A stretch of DNA of 9,897 bases from an uncultured Gemmatimonadota bacterium (GCA_946887155.1 CAMPKM010000080.1:1-9897), one strand, 5' to 3'. Shown: positions 1 through 6,988, counted from the stretch's first letter. Program-made: numbers and translations. Notes: generated by a model from the sequence alone, not told the origin.

Positions 1-1560
1 ATGATCGTGGTCGGTGGTGGCATCACGGGCTGCGGCATCGCTCGCGACGCGGCCTTGCGCGGACTTCGCGTGGCGCTGGTTGAAGCACGCGACTTTGCGA
101 GCGGTACGTCGAGCCGGTCGTCGCGGCTCGTGCACGGCGGCGTTCGATATCTCGAACATGGACACCTGCACCTGGTGTTCGAGTCCAGTCGGGAGCGGCG
201 AACGCTGCTGCGTATCGCGCCGCATCTCGTGCGTCCCCTCGCCTTCACGTGGCCGGTCTATCGCGGGGCCCGCGTCTCTCGTTTCAAGCTCGCCATGGGA
301 CTCGGCCTCTACGATGCGCTGTCGATGTTCCGGAACACGCGGCGTCACGACCAGCTTTCGCGTACCGCGGTGCTCGAGGCGGAACCGCAACTCGATCCAG
401 ACGGACTCGTTGGTGGCGCGAGATACTACGATGCCGCCTGCGACGACTCGCGCCTGACGCTGGCCAACGTCATCGCCGCGGCCGAGTCGGGGGCGGCGGT
501 GCTCAATCACGCATCGGCCACCGGATTCGAGTTTGTGAGCGGCCGAGTGCGCGGCGTCAGGGTTCGGGACGCGATTGCCGGCGATGACCTGATCATCCGC
601 GCCGCGCACGTCGTGAACGCGACCGGTCCATGGTCTGATGAAGTCAGGTCATTCGAGGGTCGTGTCAATCAACAGAGCGTGGCGGGTTCGCGGGGCGCGC
701 ACATCGCTGTACCGCGCGTTCGCGTCGGGAATCGTGAGGCGATCACGATGCTGCACCCTGACGATGGACGCGTGATGTTCACGTTGCCCGCCGGCGACCA
801 GGCGATCATCGGAACCACGGAAACGCCGACGGTGCCTGGTGCGCACGAGTCGAGCGCTACCCGCGAGGACGTCGACTACCTGCTTCGCGCCGTGAACGCG
901 TACTTCCCGGCGGCGAAATTGACCACTCTCGACGTCATCGCGGCGTGGTCAGGCATCCGGCCGCTCGCGAGGCAACTCTCGTCAGGCGACGTGGGCTCAG
1001 CGTCGCGCGAGCACGCGATCGAGCGGGGTCCGGGGGGCGTCATCCACGTCACGGGTGGCAAGTTGACGACCTATCGTGAGATGGCGTCGCAGGTGGTAGA
1101 CGGGTTTGCCGGACCTGAAGCCCGTCGCGACCGGACGGCGGTGGTTCCTCTTCCCGGTGGTGAGCGTTCGCTGGACGACCTTCGCGCCGAAGCATCGGAA
1201 GAGGTAGAGGATGCGGCGATCCGCGACCACCTGGTGAGAAGCTACGGAACGCGTTGGCGTGAGGTCTGGCAACTCGGCGTCTCGTCGCCTGCTCTGCGCA
1301 AGCGCGTCGCGCCCGCGCACGCGGTCATCGGCGCCGAGTTCGTTTACGGAGTCCAGCGGGAGATGGCGGAAACGTTAGGCGACCTGCTGATCCGTCGCAC
1401 GCACCTCGCCTTCGAGATGGCGGATCAGGCAGGGTCCGTTGCTTCGTCGGTCGTCGATCTCGTCGCGCCGGTCCTTGGGTCGACTGCGAGCGACCGCGAC
1501 GAACTGCTGCGCTCCTACGAGACCGACGTGGCGCGTGTCTTCAGTGTCGATCAGGGCTGA
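1..1560 (+). CDS. glpD: FAD-dependent glycerol-3-phosphate dehydrogenase, probably 5'-partial
   Basis: Oxidises sn-glycerol 3-phosphate to dihydroxyacetone phosphate and passes electrons via FAD to the quinone pool at the inner membrane face; central to glycerol and phospholipid-glycerol use. The dinucleotide-binding signature VGGGITGCG followed by ARDAALRG is at residues 4-21, and GTSSRSS plus RLVHGGVRYLE at 35-52 is characteristic of the family. WSGIRPL (Arg about 320) resembles the substrate-phosphate region, and GGKLTTYREMA (352-362) matches the second family signature. The C-terminal DAO_C-type helical domain with RRT is present. The ATG at base 1 lies only four residues before the glycine motif, whereas relatives usually have about 10-20 residues before it, so the true start is probably upstream of the window. 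Length (519 aa) otherwise fits the family. It converges with greA across a 215-bp gap. One in-frame TTA occurs, inside a GTTAGGCG word at 1374. Confidence 0.95.
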   Translation: MIVVGGGITGCGIARDAALRGLRVALVEARDFASGTSSRSSRLVHGGVRYLEHGHLHLVFESSRERRTLLRIAPHLVRPLAFTWPVYRGARVSRFKLAMGLGLYDALSMFRNTRRHDQLSRTAVLEAEPQLDPDGLVGGARYYDAACDDSRLTLANVIAAAESGAAVLNHASATGFEFVSGRVRGVRVRDAIAGDDLIIRAAHVVNATGPWSDEVRSFEGRVNQQSVAGSRGAHIAVPRVRVGNREAITMLHPDDGRVMFTLPAGDQAIIGTTETPTVPGAHESSATREDVDYLLRAVNAYFPAAKLTTLDVIAAWSGIRPLARQLSSGDVGSASREHAIERGPGGVIHVTGGKLTTYREMASQVVDGFAGPEARRDRTAVVPLPGGERSLDDLRAEASEEVEDAAIRDHLVRSYGTRWREVWQLGVSSPALRKRVAPAHAVIGAEFVYGVQREMAETLGDLLIRRTHLAFEMADQAGSVASSVVDLVAPVLGSTASDRDELLRSYETDVARVFSVDQG

Positions 1561-1750
1561 TCAGGTTCATGGTTTCCGCCGAATTCGTGGAGCGATGCGC
1601 GGCTTGCCTGCCCGGCGTGGCCCGGTGAAAACGACGGCCGCGAATCCCCTGGGCGGCTTGAAGGATGTGTGCGCTGGTCAGTCGCGGGACTTGTTTCATG
1701 CGTGAGCATTCTCAAGTGCAACTTTGGAATTCTCAATATTCGGCGGCTGA

Positions 1751-1768
1751 CGGCGCCGCTGAGCGCCG
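1751..1768. terminator. Possible hairpin between convergent glpD and greA
   Basis: CGGCGC (1751-1756) and GCGCCG (1763-1768) form a perfect 6-bp stem with a 6-nt loop, 7 nt beyond the greA stop and within a GC-rich stretch that can pair in several alternative ways. Position between convergent genes suits a terminator, but neither side has a T-run, so any role would be Rho-assisted or merely structural. The rest of the 1561-1775 gap shows no convincing gene. Confidence 0.3.
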
Positions 1769-1775
1769 CGAGCGC

Positions 1776-2264
1776 CTAACGTTTGACCGGGAGCTCAGGC
1801 CCTTCGTGGATCGTCTTCAGCTCGAGAATACGAAGCTTGCGCGTCTTCGCCGGTAGCTTGAGCAGCACGTTGTCGCCCACCGCCTTCCCCATCAGCGCCC
1901 GACCGATTGGCGACGCGAGCGTGACGTGCCCTTCGTCGAAATTGTCGGAATCGCCGAACACGATGAAGTAGCTCTCCTTCGTGCTGGTATCCTGGCACTC
2001 GACCGTCACGCGTGATCCAAGGCCTACCCGGTCAGACGGAATCTGGGCGATGTCGATCTGCGACAGCTTCGACAAGCGCTGGCGAAGCTGGCCGAGTCGG
2101 GCCTGGACGAACTGCTGCCGCTCGAGGGCGGCCTTGTACTCGCTGTTTTCACGCAGGTCGCCCAGCTCCACCGCCTTACGGATCTCGTTCGGCAGCACGA
2201 CGTTGAGCTCGTGCGTGAGCTTTTCAACCTCGTCGCCGAGCTTCTGCTTCAGTTCTTCAATCAT
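1776..2264 (-). CDS. greA: Transcription elongation factor GreA
   Basis: Binds backtracked RNA polymerase through the secondary channel and stimulates cleavage of the extruded RNA 3' end. From the ATG at 2264 the product is 162 aa, against about 158 for typical GreA. Residues 1-75 form the antiparallel coiled coil; its tip carries ELGDLRENSEYKAALERQ, with acidic Asp36 and Glu39 at the places of the two catalytic-tip acids. The C-terminal FKBP-like half includes VTLASPIGRALMGKAVGD. The reading frame stays open upstream to a TTG at 2324, but those 20 residues (Pro/Arg/Ser-rich) come from a GC hairpin and are not typical GreA, so I chose Met 2264. There is no clear Shine-Dalgarno sequence before it (CCCTCCGCGCCC precedes ATG). 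The stop codon TAG is embedded in a GTTAGGCG word. The gene lies downstream of the DHS-like gene on the same strand, separated by hairpins, so an own promoter is likely. Confidence 0.95.
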   Translation of the reverse strand: MIEELKQKLGDEVEKLTHELNVVLPNEIRKAVELGDLRENSEYKAALERQQFVQARLGQLRQRLSKLSQIDIAQIPSDRVGLGSRVTVECQDTSTKESYFIVFGDSDNFDEGHVTLASPIGRALMGKAVGDNVLLKLPAKTRKLRILELKTIHEGPELPVKR

Positions 2265-2285
2265 GGGCGCGGAGGGAAAAGGCGA

Positions 2286-2311
2286 GCGCCCGACCCCGCG
2301 AGGCCGGGCGC
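2286..2311. terminator. GC hairpin in the greA leader, terminator-like
   Basis: GCGCCCG (2286-2292) pairs perfectly with CGGGCGC (2305-2311), extended inward by two more C-G pairs after one mismatch. Read on the minus strand it is followed by TCGCCTTTTCCC, a short weak T-run, and it ends about 21 nt before the greA start codon. Read on the plus strand it is followed by TTCTT. It may terminate transcripts coming from the DHS-like gene, or attenuate greA's own leader. Confidence 0.45.
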
Positions 2312-2351
2312 TTCTTGCACTCAAGGTAGCCTGACTGGCTCAGTGGAAGAA

Positions 2352-2400
2352 GGGGTCAGACACCGTTACCCCGCGGTATGGCATAAAGGTGTCTGACCTC
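2352..2400. repeat. REP-like inverted repeat, GGGGTCAGACACC type
   Basis: GGGGTCAGACACC (2352-2364) and GGTGTCTGACCTC (2388-2400) pair at 12 of 13 positions around a 23-nt loop. On the plus strand the second arm is followed by TTTT. The core GGTCAGAC is shared with the repeats at 8671-8681 and 9850-9897, so this looks like a dispersed intergenic palindrome family. Such REP-like palindromes are often moved by RAYT-type Y1 transposases; none is encoded in the window. Confidence 0.7.
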
Positions 2401-2407
2401 TTTTCTG

Positions 2408-2467
2408 ACGTGAGATGGACCTCACGTCCTCACGATTTCACCCCGTCACGCCCTCACGACCATCCGC
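2408..2467. repeat. Degenerate CTCACG-rich repeat after the DHS-like gene
   Basis: The block begins with a perfect inverted repeat, ACGTGAG (2408-2414) and CTCACGT (2421-2427) with a 6-nt loop. The hexamer CTCACG (once GTCACG) then recurs at 2421, 2429, 2445 and 2453, and a CGCTCAC reaches into the stop codon of the DHS-like gene. On the coding strand of that gene this reads as degenerate CGTGAG units. It is non-coding and probably a decayed simple or dispersed repeat. Confidence 0.5.
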
Positions 2468-3700
2468 TCACTCCTTCGACCGCACATACTCCCGCCGCAG
2501 CGCCGTCATGAGCTTCTCGCGCTTGTCGTAGAGCCGCCGCAGCTTGCGCGGCTTCTTCTTCGCCAAGGCGTACGACGTCAGTAACGGCAGAGCCACCGTT
2601 CCATCCATGTAGCACACCACCGCGTCAGGCAGCCGGTCGGGGTCGATCTTCCCCCAGCTCACCGCCTCGGCGGGTGTCGCGCCGGAGAGGCCGCCCGTAT
2701 CGGGGCGCGCGTCGGTGATCTGCAGGAAGTAATCGTGACCCTTCTCGTCGATGCCGAGCACTTCCTGGATCTGCGGCTCGGTCTGCAACGCGAAGTTCTT
2801 CGGGCTGCCGCCGCCGACGATCAGGATACCGCTCCGGCCGCCCGACCGCTTGGCGCCTAACACGATCGACGCCGTCTCGTTCACGTCCAGGTTCGGGTCG
2901 ATGACGCACTTGTTCCCGTCGAGCGTCAGCGCCGCGATGTTCATGCCGATCGACGAGTCACCCGGCGACGAGGTATAGATGGGGACCCCCGCCTCGTACG
3001 CCGCGCCTAACAACGACCTCGTGCCGATCCCCAGCACCCGCTCCCGCTCTCGCACGTACTTCCCGCACAGCCAGTGGAACTCGGCGCTCGACATCGGGCG
3101 CTGGAATTCCTTGCCGGTGATGATGTGGCGGAAGAACGCGTCGGTCGACAGCAGGACCTCGTAGTCGAAGAACACGTCGTAGATGCGCACGACCCCTTCC
3201 TCGCGCAGCACGATGTCCGAGATCTGCGGGTTGCCGCGGTGCATCGACAGGCCGAGCCCGAAGTGCGTGTCGTGGTAGAGATTCGCACCGGTGGAAATGA
3301 TCCAGTCGACAAAGCCAGCCTCGATCAGCGGAATGACCGCCGCCATGCCGAGTCCGGCCGGCGTGAGCGCTCCCGTCATCGTCATGCCGACGGTGACATC
3401 CTTGTCGAGCATCTTGTCGACGAACAGCTGGCATGCCTCACGAAGCCGCGCCGCGTTGTAAGCGAGGAAGGTCCCCTCGATCAGGTCAACGACGCTTTCG
3501 CGGCCATCGATCCGGCGGGGATCGATGGCCTTGCCGCGCAAGAATCGGCTGGTGTCCTTGCCCTTGTGGCCGGCGCCGGCAAGTTCGCGCTCTTCGGCCT
3601 CGCGCTTCTGTTCACCTTTCGGGCCACCGGCGGTCGCTTGCTTCACGTGGCTGCCAACGCGCGACGCCTTCATACCTGTGCTTCTCGTCGATTTCTTCAT
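2468..3700 (-). CDS. Deoxyhypusine synthase-like protein (DHS/homospermidine synthase superfamily)
   Basis: Member of the NAD-dependent deoxyhypusine synthase fold (COG1899 type). True DHS moves the aminobutyl group of spermidine to a lysine of eIF5A; bacteria lack eIF5A, and characterised bacterial relatives act on small polyamines, so a polyamine aminobutyl- or aminopropyl-transfer role is the best inference. Seen: STGANLYHD and SMHRGNP in the NAD-binding half, [24 protein letters not shown] (from residue about 294) and [14 protein letters not shown], whose Lys351 aligns with the catalytic lysine of DHS. The adjacent HH pair of eukaryotic DHS is apparently NF here (302-303). Residues 1-45 are Lys/Arg/Gly/Glu-rich, low complexity and probably disordered; Met10 (3673) is an alternative start. 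The MITE-like element ends 5 nt before the ATG, so its GTGAGAATCGTT supplies the leader. Two in-frame TTA codons lie in GTTAGGCG words. Exact substrate unknown. Confidence 0.88.
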   Translation of the reverse strand: MKKSTRSTGMKASRVGSHVKQATAGGPKGEQKREAEERELAGAGHKGKDTSRFLRGKAIDPRRIDGRESVVDLIEGTFLAYNAARLREACQLFVDKMLDKDVTVGMTMTGALTPAGLGMAAVIPLIEAGFVDWIISTGANLYHDTHFGLGLSMHRGNPQISDIVLREEGVVRIYDVFFDYEVLLSTDAFFRHIITGKEFQRPMSSAEFHWLCGKYVRERERVLGIGTRSLLGAAYEAGVPIYTSSPGDSSIGMNIAALTLDGNKCVIDPNLDVNETASIVLGAKRSGGRSGILIVGGGSPKNFALQTEPQIQEVLGIDEKGHDYFLQITDARPDTGGLSGATPAEAVSWGKIDPDRLPDAVVCYMDGTVALPLLTSYALAKKKPRKLRRLYDKREKLMTALRREYVRSKE

Positions 3701-3705
3701 TTAAG

Positions 3706-3919
3706 AACGATTCTCACGGTAAGGGCTGCACACGGACGGCACTGGTTGTACAGATAATCACGGGTACTGCTTTGGTGGAAACCCGGGCACACCGGGTACC
3801 GCCTCAAGTATTCGCAGCAAGGTGGTGTGTGCCCGGGTTTCCACCAAATGCAGTACCCGCGGCATTCTGATCAGTCCGAGCCATCCGCGTTCTGCCCTTT
3901 CCCGTCCGCGGAAATCGTA
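3706..3919. repeat. MITE-like palindromic element, copy A
   Basis: The core is a long hairpin: arms 3762-3792 and 3827-3858 are perfectly complementary over about 31 bp apart from one unpaired base, with a 34-nt loop. Outside the core, the left end (AACGATTCTCACGG) and the right end (ending GAAATCGTA) are imperfect inverted copies of each other, making the whole about 214 bp palindromic. It matches copy B at 4883-5088 over its whole length, including CATCCGCGTTCTGCCCT near the right end. It has no coding capacity. Its left end sits 5 nt before the DHS-like start codon, and its right end overlaps the last 49 bases of the LOG-family gene. Exact boundaries are uncertain by several bases and no target-site duplication is clear. 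Confidence 0.8.
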
Positions 3920-4842
3920 TCTGATTCGAAGGCGGCTATCACGGCCGCCGCTGCCTCCCCTGGATCGTCCGTCAGCAACACGAGGTCCATATCGCCCGGT
4001 GAAATCTTCCGCTCGCCTAACGCGCGGGCGTTCAGCCAGCGGACCAGCCCGGCCCAGTAGTGGCGCCCGAACAGGATGACCGGGAACTGGTTGATCTTTC
4101 CCGTCTGGATCAGCGTCAGCGCCTCGAAGAGTTCGTCGAGGGTACCGAAGCCACCCGGGAAGATCACGTACGCATTCGAGTACTTCACGAACATGGTCTT
4201 CCGGACGAAGAAATACCGGAAGTGCACGACCGTATCGACATATGGATTCGTCCCCTGCTCGAAGGGCAGTTCGATACTGCACCCGATCGAGCGACCGCCG
4301 CCGAGTTTGGCGCCCTTGTTGGCCGCCTCCATGATGCCAGGGCCGGCGCCGGTCACGATGTCATAGCCTTCCTTCGCCAGCAGGCGCGCGGTTTCCTGCG
4401 CCGCCTGGTACATGGGGTCGTCGGGACCCGTGCGAGCAGAACCGAAGAACGACACGCCCTTGCCAACCGTGGAGAGAATGTCGAACCCTTCGATGAACTC
4501 GCCCATGATGCGCAACACGCGCCACGGATCGGTACGGGTGAAGTCATCGGACCGAGCGGGCTGCTGGAGCAGCTTGGCATCTTCGGTGAGGACGATGGCA
4601 TTGCGGATCGACGTATCAACGGTGCGGTGCGCCCCACTCGTTCGCGGCGTCGTCCCCTGCGAAGGCGGCGTTCGCCCGGCCGCCATGTGCCCTTCTTCAG
4701 TCCGCTCGAGCAGACCCTCCAGCGCCTTCTTCTCGGCGACCTCCCGCCTCTTTGGATCGATACGGTACTGCGATGTCTTCGACCGGAGTCTCGGTTCAGA
4801 CGATGACTCGCCGTTTTTTTTGTCGCGTTTCTTCTTGGGCAA
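3871..4842 (-). CDS. LOG-family / TIGR00730 Rossmann-fold nucleotide-hydrolase-like protein
   Basis: Relatives of this fold (LOG, 'lysine decarboxylase-like') cleave nucleoside 5'-monophosphates to base and ribose 5-phosphate; the substrate here cannot be told from sequence. With the TTG start at 4842 it is 323 aa. Motifs: SFFGSAR (131-137), GAGPGIMEAAN (165-175), FFVRKTMF, and the diagnostic PGGFGTLDE (229-237) with its catalytic-type glutamate. The first ~80 residues are a Lys/Arg/Glu-rich extension absent from minimal ~190-aa LOG proteins. I chose TTG 4842 because GGAAG stands 4 nt upstream and the product begins MPKKKRD; a GTG at 4911 is in frame but would translate the end of repeat copy B. 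The last ~16 residues (ending ADGKGQNADGSD) are read from repeat copy A, so the original C-terminus may have been replaced. A GTTAGGCG word encodes Leu-Gly near 4014. Confidence 0.87.
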   Translation of the reverse strand: MPKKKRDKKNGESSSEPRLRSKTSQYRIDPKRREVAEKKALEGLLERTEEGHMAAGRTPPSQGTTPRTSGAHRTVDTSIRNAIVLTEDAKLLQQPARSDDFTRTDPWRVLRIMGEFIEGFDILSTVGKGVSFFGSARTGPDDPMYQAAQETARLLAKEGYDIVTGAGPGIMEAANKGAKLGGGRSIGCSIELPFEQGTNPYVDTVVHFRYFFVRKTMFVKYSNAYVIFPGGFGTLDELFEALTLIQTGKINQFPVILFGRHYWAGLVRWLNARALGERKISPGDMDLVLLTDDPGEAAAAVIAAFESDTISADGKGQNADGSD

Positions 4843-4882
4843 TGATCTTCCGGTTAGGAGACGAGGGAACCGATAGAATTTA

Positions 4883-5088
4883 AACGCGATTTTCACGGGA
4901 GAGGCGAACACGGAAGACCCGGGTTTGACGGATCACCACGGGTACTTCATTTGGTGAAAACCCGGGCACACAGCATCCCTGACTGTTGATGCTCCGTTGC
5001 ACAGGTGCCCGGGTTTTCACCAATGCAGTACCTGCCGGTATCAGTTAACCCACATCATCCGCGTTCTGCCCTACCTGTGAGAATCGTT
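4883..5088. repeat. MITE-like palindromic element, copy B
   Basis: Second copy of the element at 3706-3919, in the same orientation. Core arms 4941-4969 and 5005-5032 pair with one mismatch and one bulge; inside the loop a further stem AGCATC (4972-4977)/GATGCT (4988-4993) forms. The outer ends, ACGCGATTTTCACGG at the left and GTGAGAATCGTT at the right, are imperfect inverted repeats. Relative to copy A a G-C pair in the stem has become A-T on both arms. It fills most of the divergent gap between the LOG-family gene and the phosphodiesterase gene and ends 4 nt before the phosphodiesterase ATG. Confidence 0.8.
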
Positions 5089-5092
5089 GTCA

Positions 5093-6493
5093 ATGCCACC
5101 AACCGAAACTGCGGTAATCGTCCTTCTGGTGGATGGCCTCAGACCAGACATTCTCGACGACGCCATTCGCCAGAACGAGGTACCGGAGCTGGCGGCGTTA
5201 CGCGAGCGGGGCGGGAACTACCGGGTCACGACCGTGTTCCCCTCGGTTACCGGTGTCGCCTACATCCCGATGCTGACCGGGCTCCACCCCGCCGTCGCCG
5301 GCGTCCCGGGTCTCCGGTGGTACGACCGCTCGCGCCAGCTCCCGGCCCTCATCGGCCACTCGAGGAGCTACGTGGGGCCTCAACTGCGCCGCCTCACCGA
5401 CGATCTCGCGCCGCGAGTCGAGACGACCTTCGACGCCGTCGGCGGAGACGCGTTAGGCATGGCGGCCATGGTCACGCGCGGACTGCCCGGTACCCGCATG
5501 CTGGATCGCGGCTGGTGGCAGACGGCCCGGGTCGTCGCCGCGCACGCGAGGGGAAACGTCGACCAGTGGGCCGCCATTGAAACGGGCAACGCGCATCGGC
5601 TCGTCGACCGCATCCGGCGCGAACGGCCGCGATTCGTGTTCGCGGCGTTCACCACGGGCGACAAGGCGGCCCATGCCTTCGGCGCCCATTCACGCGAGGC
5701 GCGTGCCTCCCTCTTGCTGGTCGACCAGGTTACCGGCGCCATTCGCCGCGATGCGGAACGCGACGGACGCTGGAAGTCGACGCTGCTCATGGTCGTCAGC
5801 GACCATGGTCATTCGCCCGTCGATCGGCATTTCGACCTGGCCACAGCCATGCGTTCCGCAGGGGTGCGCGTCCGTACTCACCCATGGACGACGCCACTCC
5901 CTGCCGACGCGGCGGTCATGGTCGGAGGAAACAGCATGGCGCACGTCTACCTCGACCTCACCAACCGCCGGAAACAACCCGGAACCGCGGCACGGTGGCA
6001 ATCGCGCATCGCCTGGCTGACCGATCATCCAGCCATCGACCTCATTGCGACCTGGCCCACACCGACAACGATCGCCGTCCGGAAAAACCGGGAGAGCGCC
6101 ACCATCGAGTTCGATTCGCGAGGGATTTCGTACCGATGCTCGAGCGGAAACCCGCTGGGCATCGAGCCGTTCGAACATCTCCCCGACTCGGCGATATACG
6201 AACGAACAGCGGAGTCGAGCTATCCGGATTCCATTGCGCAGCTTGGCAGTCTCGTGCTGGCGGAACGGGCGGGGGACGTGATCGTGAGCGCTGCCCCGGG
6301 CTGGGACCTTCGCCAGCATTACGAGCCCATCGATCACGTCTCGTCACATGGGGCCTTGCACGCAGCGCACATGTGGGTGCCTCTTCTTGCCAACCGGCGT
6401 TTCACGGTTCAGCCGCGGCGGACGTCGGATGTGCATGCTTGTACGTTGCGCGCGCTCTCGAACCGGGATGCCTCGGGCTCGAGAGCTGCCTGA
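5093..6493 (+). CDS. Alkaline phosphatase superfamily phosphodiesterase (type I PDE/nucleotide pyrophosphatase-like)
   Basis: A two-metal hydrolase of phosphate mono- or diesters. All expected metal and nucleophile positions can be followed: Asp14 in LLVDGLRPD, nucleophile Thr53 in FPSVTGVAYIPMLTGLHP, Asp190 and His194 in TTGDKAAHAFG, Asp237 and His238 in SDHGHSP, and His419 in VSSHGALHAAH. The 466-aa length suits the NPP/phosphopentomutase-like branch. No signal peptide or membrane segment is visible, so a cytoplasmic enzyme is likely and the substrate is unknown. An in-frame TTG at 5087 would add two residues, but ATG 5093 is preferred. The GAGAA within the repeat end GTGAGAATCGTT, about 10 nt upstream, is the only ribosome-binding candidate. 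It is the first of a same-strand run of five genes and is divergent from the LOG-family gene. GCGTTAGGC at 5450 encodes Ala-Leu-Gly. Confidence 0.85.
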   Translation: MPPTETAVIVLLVDGLRPDILDDAIRQNEVPELAALRERGGNYRVTTVFPSVTGVAYIPMLTGLHPAVAGVPGLRWYDRSRQLPALIGHSRSYVGPQLRRLTDDLAPRVETTFDAVGGDALGMAAMVTRGLPGTRMLDRGWWQTARVVAAHARGNVDQWAAIETGNAHRLVDRIRRERPRFVFAAFTTGDKAAHAFGAHSREARASLLLVDQVTGAIRRDAERDGRWKSTLLMVVSDHGHSPVDRHFDLATAMRSAGVRVRTHPWTTPLPADAAVMVGGNSMAHVYLDLTNRRKQPGTAARWQSRIAWLTDHPAIDLIATWPTPTTIAVRKNRESATIEFDSRGISYRCSSGNPLGIEPFEHLPDSAIYERTAESSYPDSIAQLGSLVLAERAGDVIVSAAPGWDLRQHYEPIDHVSSHGALHAAHMWVPLLANRRFTVQPRRTSDVHACTLRALSNRDASGSRAA

Positions 6494-6524
6494 AGCTGGC
6501 GACAACCCTGTCGTGGAGGAATCG

Positions 6525-6932
6525 ATGATGCGTGCCATCCTCGTACCGGCCGTCTTCGCACTTCTCGCCGCGTGTGGCGGTGGCGCTGGAAGCTCGGGGA
6601 CCGCGGCGCAACCGGGCACTTCCCCCCGCCCGGTCCGTGGTTCGGCCGACATCATCACGGAAGCCGAGATCAACGCCGGGGTTTATCAGAACGCGCTCGA
6701 AGTTGTTCAGAGCCTGAGGCCGAATATGACCCGGCCGCGAGGCAGCACGTCGCAGGGACCGGTGCCGGTCGTGCTCTTTGTCGACGACGTACGGCTTGGC
6801 GAGCTGAATGGCCTGGTGAACATTCCCGCCAATCGGGTCAAGGAAATCCGCTACATCGGCGCGCGCGACGCGACCACGCGCTACGGAACTGGCGTTGGCA
6901 GCGGGGTTATTCTTGTAACTACCAAGCGGTAG
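6525..6932 (+). CDS. Small lipoprotein with TonB-receptor plug-like domain (first of a tandem pair)
   Basis: Predicted outer-membrane or periplasmic lipoprotein of 135 aa. Residues 1-17 are a lipoprotein signal ending in LLAAC (acylated Cys17), followed by a Gly/Ser/Pro linker to about residue 40. The remainder resembles the plug domain of TonB-dependent receptors: ITEAEI, then a segment with VDDVRLGEL, NRVKEIRYIGARDATTRYG and the ending GVILVTTKR, a pattern typical of plug C-termini. No beta-barrel follows; the frame stops at 6932. GGAGGA at 6515-6520 gives good spacing to ATG 6525 or 6528; the frame open upstream overlaps the previous gene and is not used. It starts 31 nt after the phosphodiesterase stop and is followed 75 nt later by a shorter paralogue. 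Function unknown; the fold assignment is by motif resemblance only. Confidence 0.8.
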   Translation: MMRAILVPAVFALLAACGGGAGSSGTAAQPGTSPRPVRGSADIITEAEINAGVYQNALEVVQSLRPNMTRPRGSTSQGPVPVVLFVDDVRLGELNGLVNIPANRVKEIRYIGARDATTRYGTGVGSGVILVTTKR

Positions 6933-6971
6933 AGTAGGTCGCGGCAGCCAGGGCGTTTAGCTTTACTGAAC

Positions 6972-6988
6972 GGAACGCTGGGCGTTCC
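6972..6988. promoter_or_regulatory. Perfect hairpin/dyad between the two lipoprotein genes
   Basis: GGAACGC (6972-6978), loop TGG, GCGTTCC (6982-6988). It lies 19 nt upstream of the second lipoprotein start and just before its GGGAG ribosome-binding site (6996-7000). There is no T-run, so it is more likely an mRNA leader structure or an operator dyad than a terminator. Confidence 0.4.

Noticed and set aside
2265..2324. Longer GreA from TTG 2324
   Set aside because: The extra 20 residues derive from the GC hairpin and have no counterpart in GreA, which normally begins at the coiled coil.
3074..3757. 227-codon plus-strand frame opposite the DHS-like gene
   Set aside because: Complementary-strand shadow; the minus-strand protein has clear family motifs.
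1374..4021. GTTAGGC/GCCTAAC copies as integron attC core sites
   Set aside because: The heptamer fits the GTTRRRY core, but the copies lie inside housekeeping genes, are not paired as attC palindromes, and no integrase or cassettes are present.
4060..4806. 248-codon plus-strand frame opposite the LOG-family gene
   Set aside because: Complementary-strand shadow with charged, repetitive composition and no motif.
4843..4911. In-frame GTG start at 4911 for the LOG-family gene (346 aa)
   Set aside because: The added 23 residues are read from the end of repeat copy B and AT-rich leader sequence. TTG 4842 has a GGAAG ribosome-binding site and gives a more natural N-terminus.
3706..5088. CRISPR array
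   Set aside because: Only two copies 1 kb apart with a gene between them; no short regular repeats or spacers.
6348..6524. N-terminal extension of the first lipoprotein
   Set aside because: It overlaps the phosphodiesterase gene in another frame. The lipoprotein signal and GGAGGA site place the start at 6525 or 6528.
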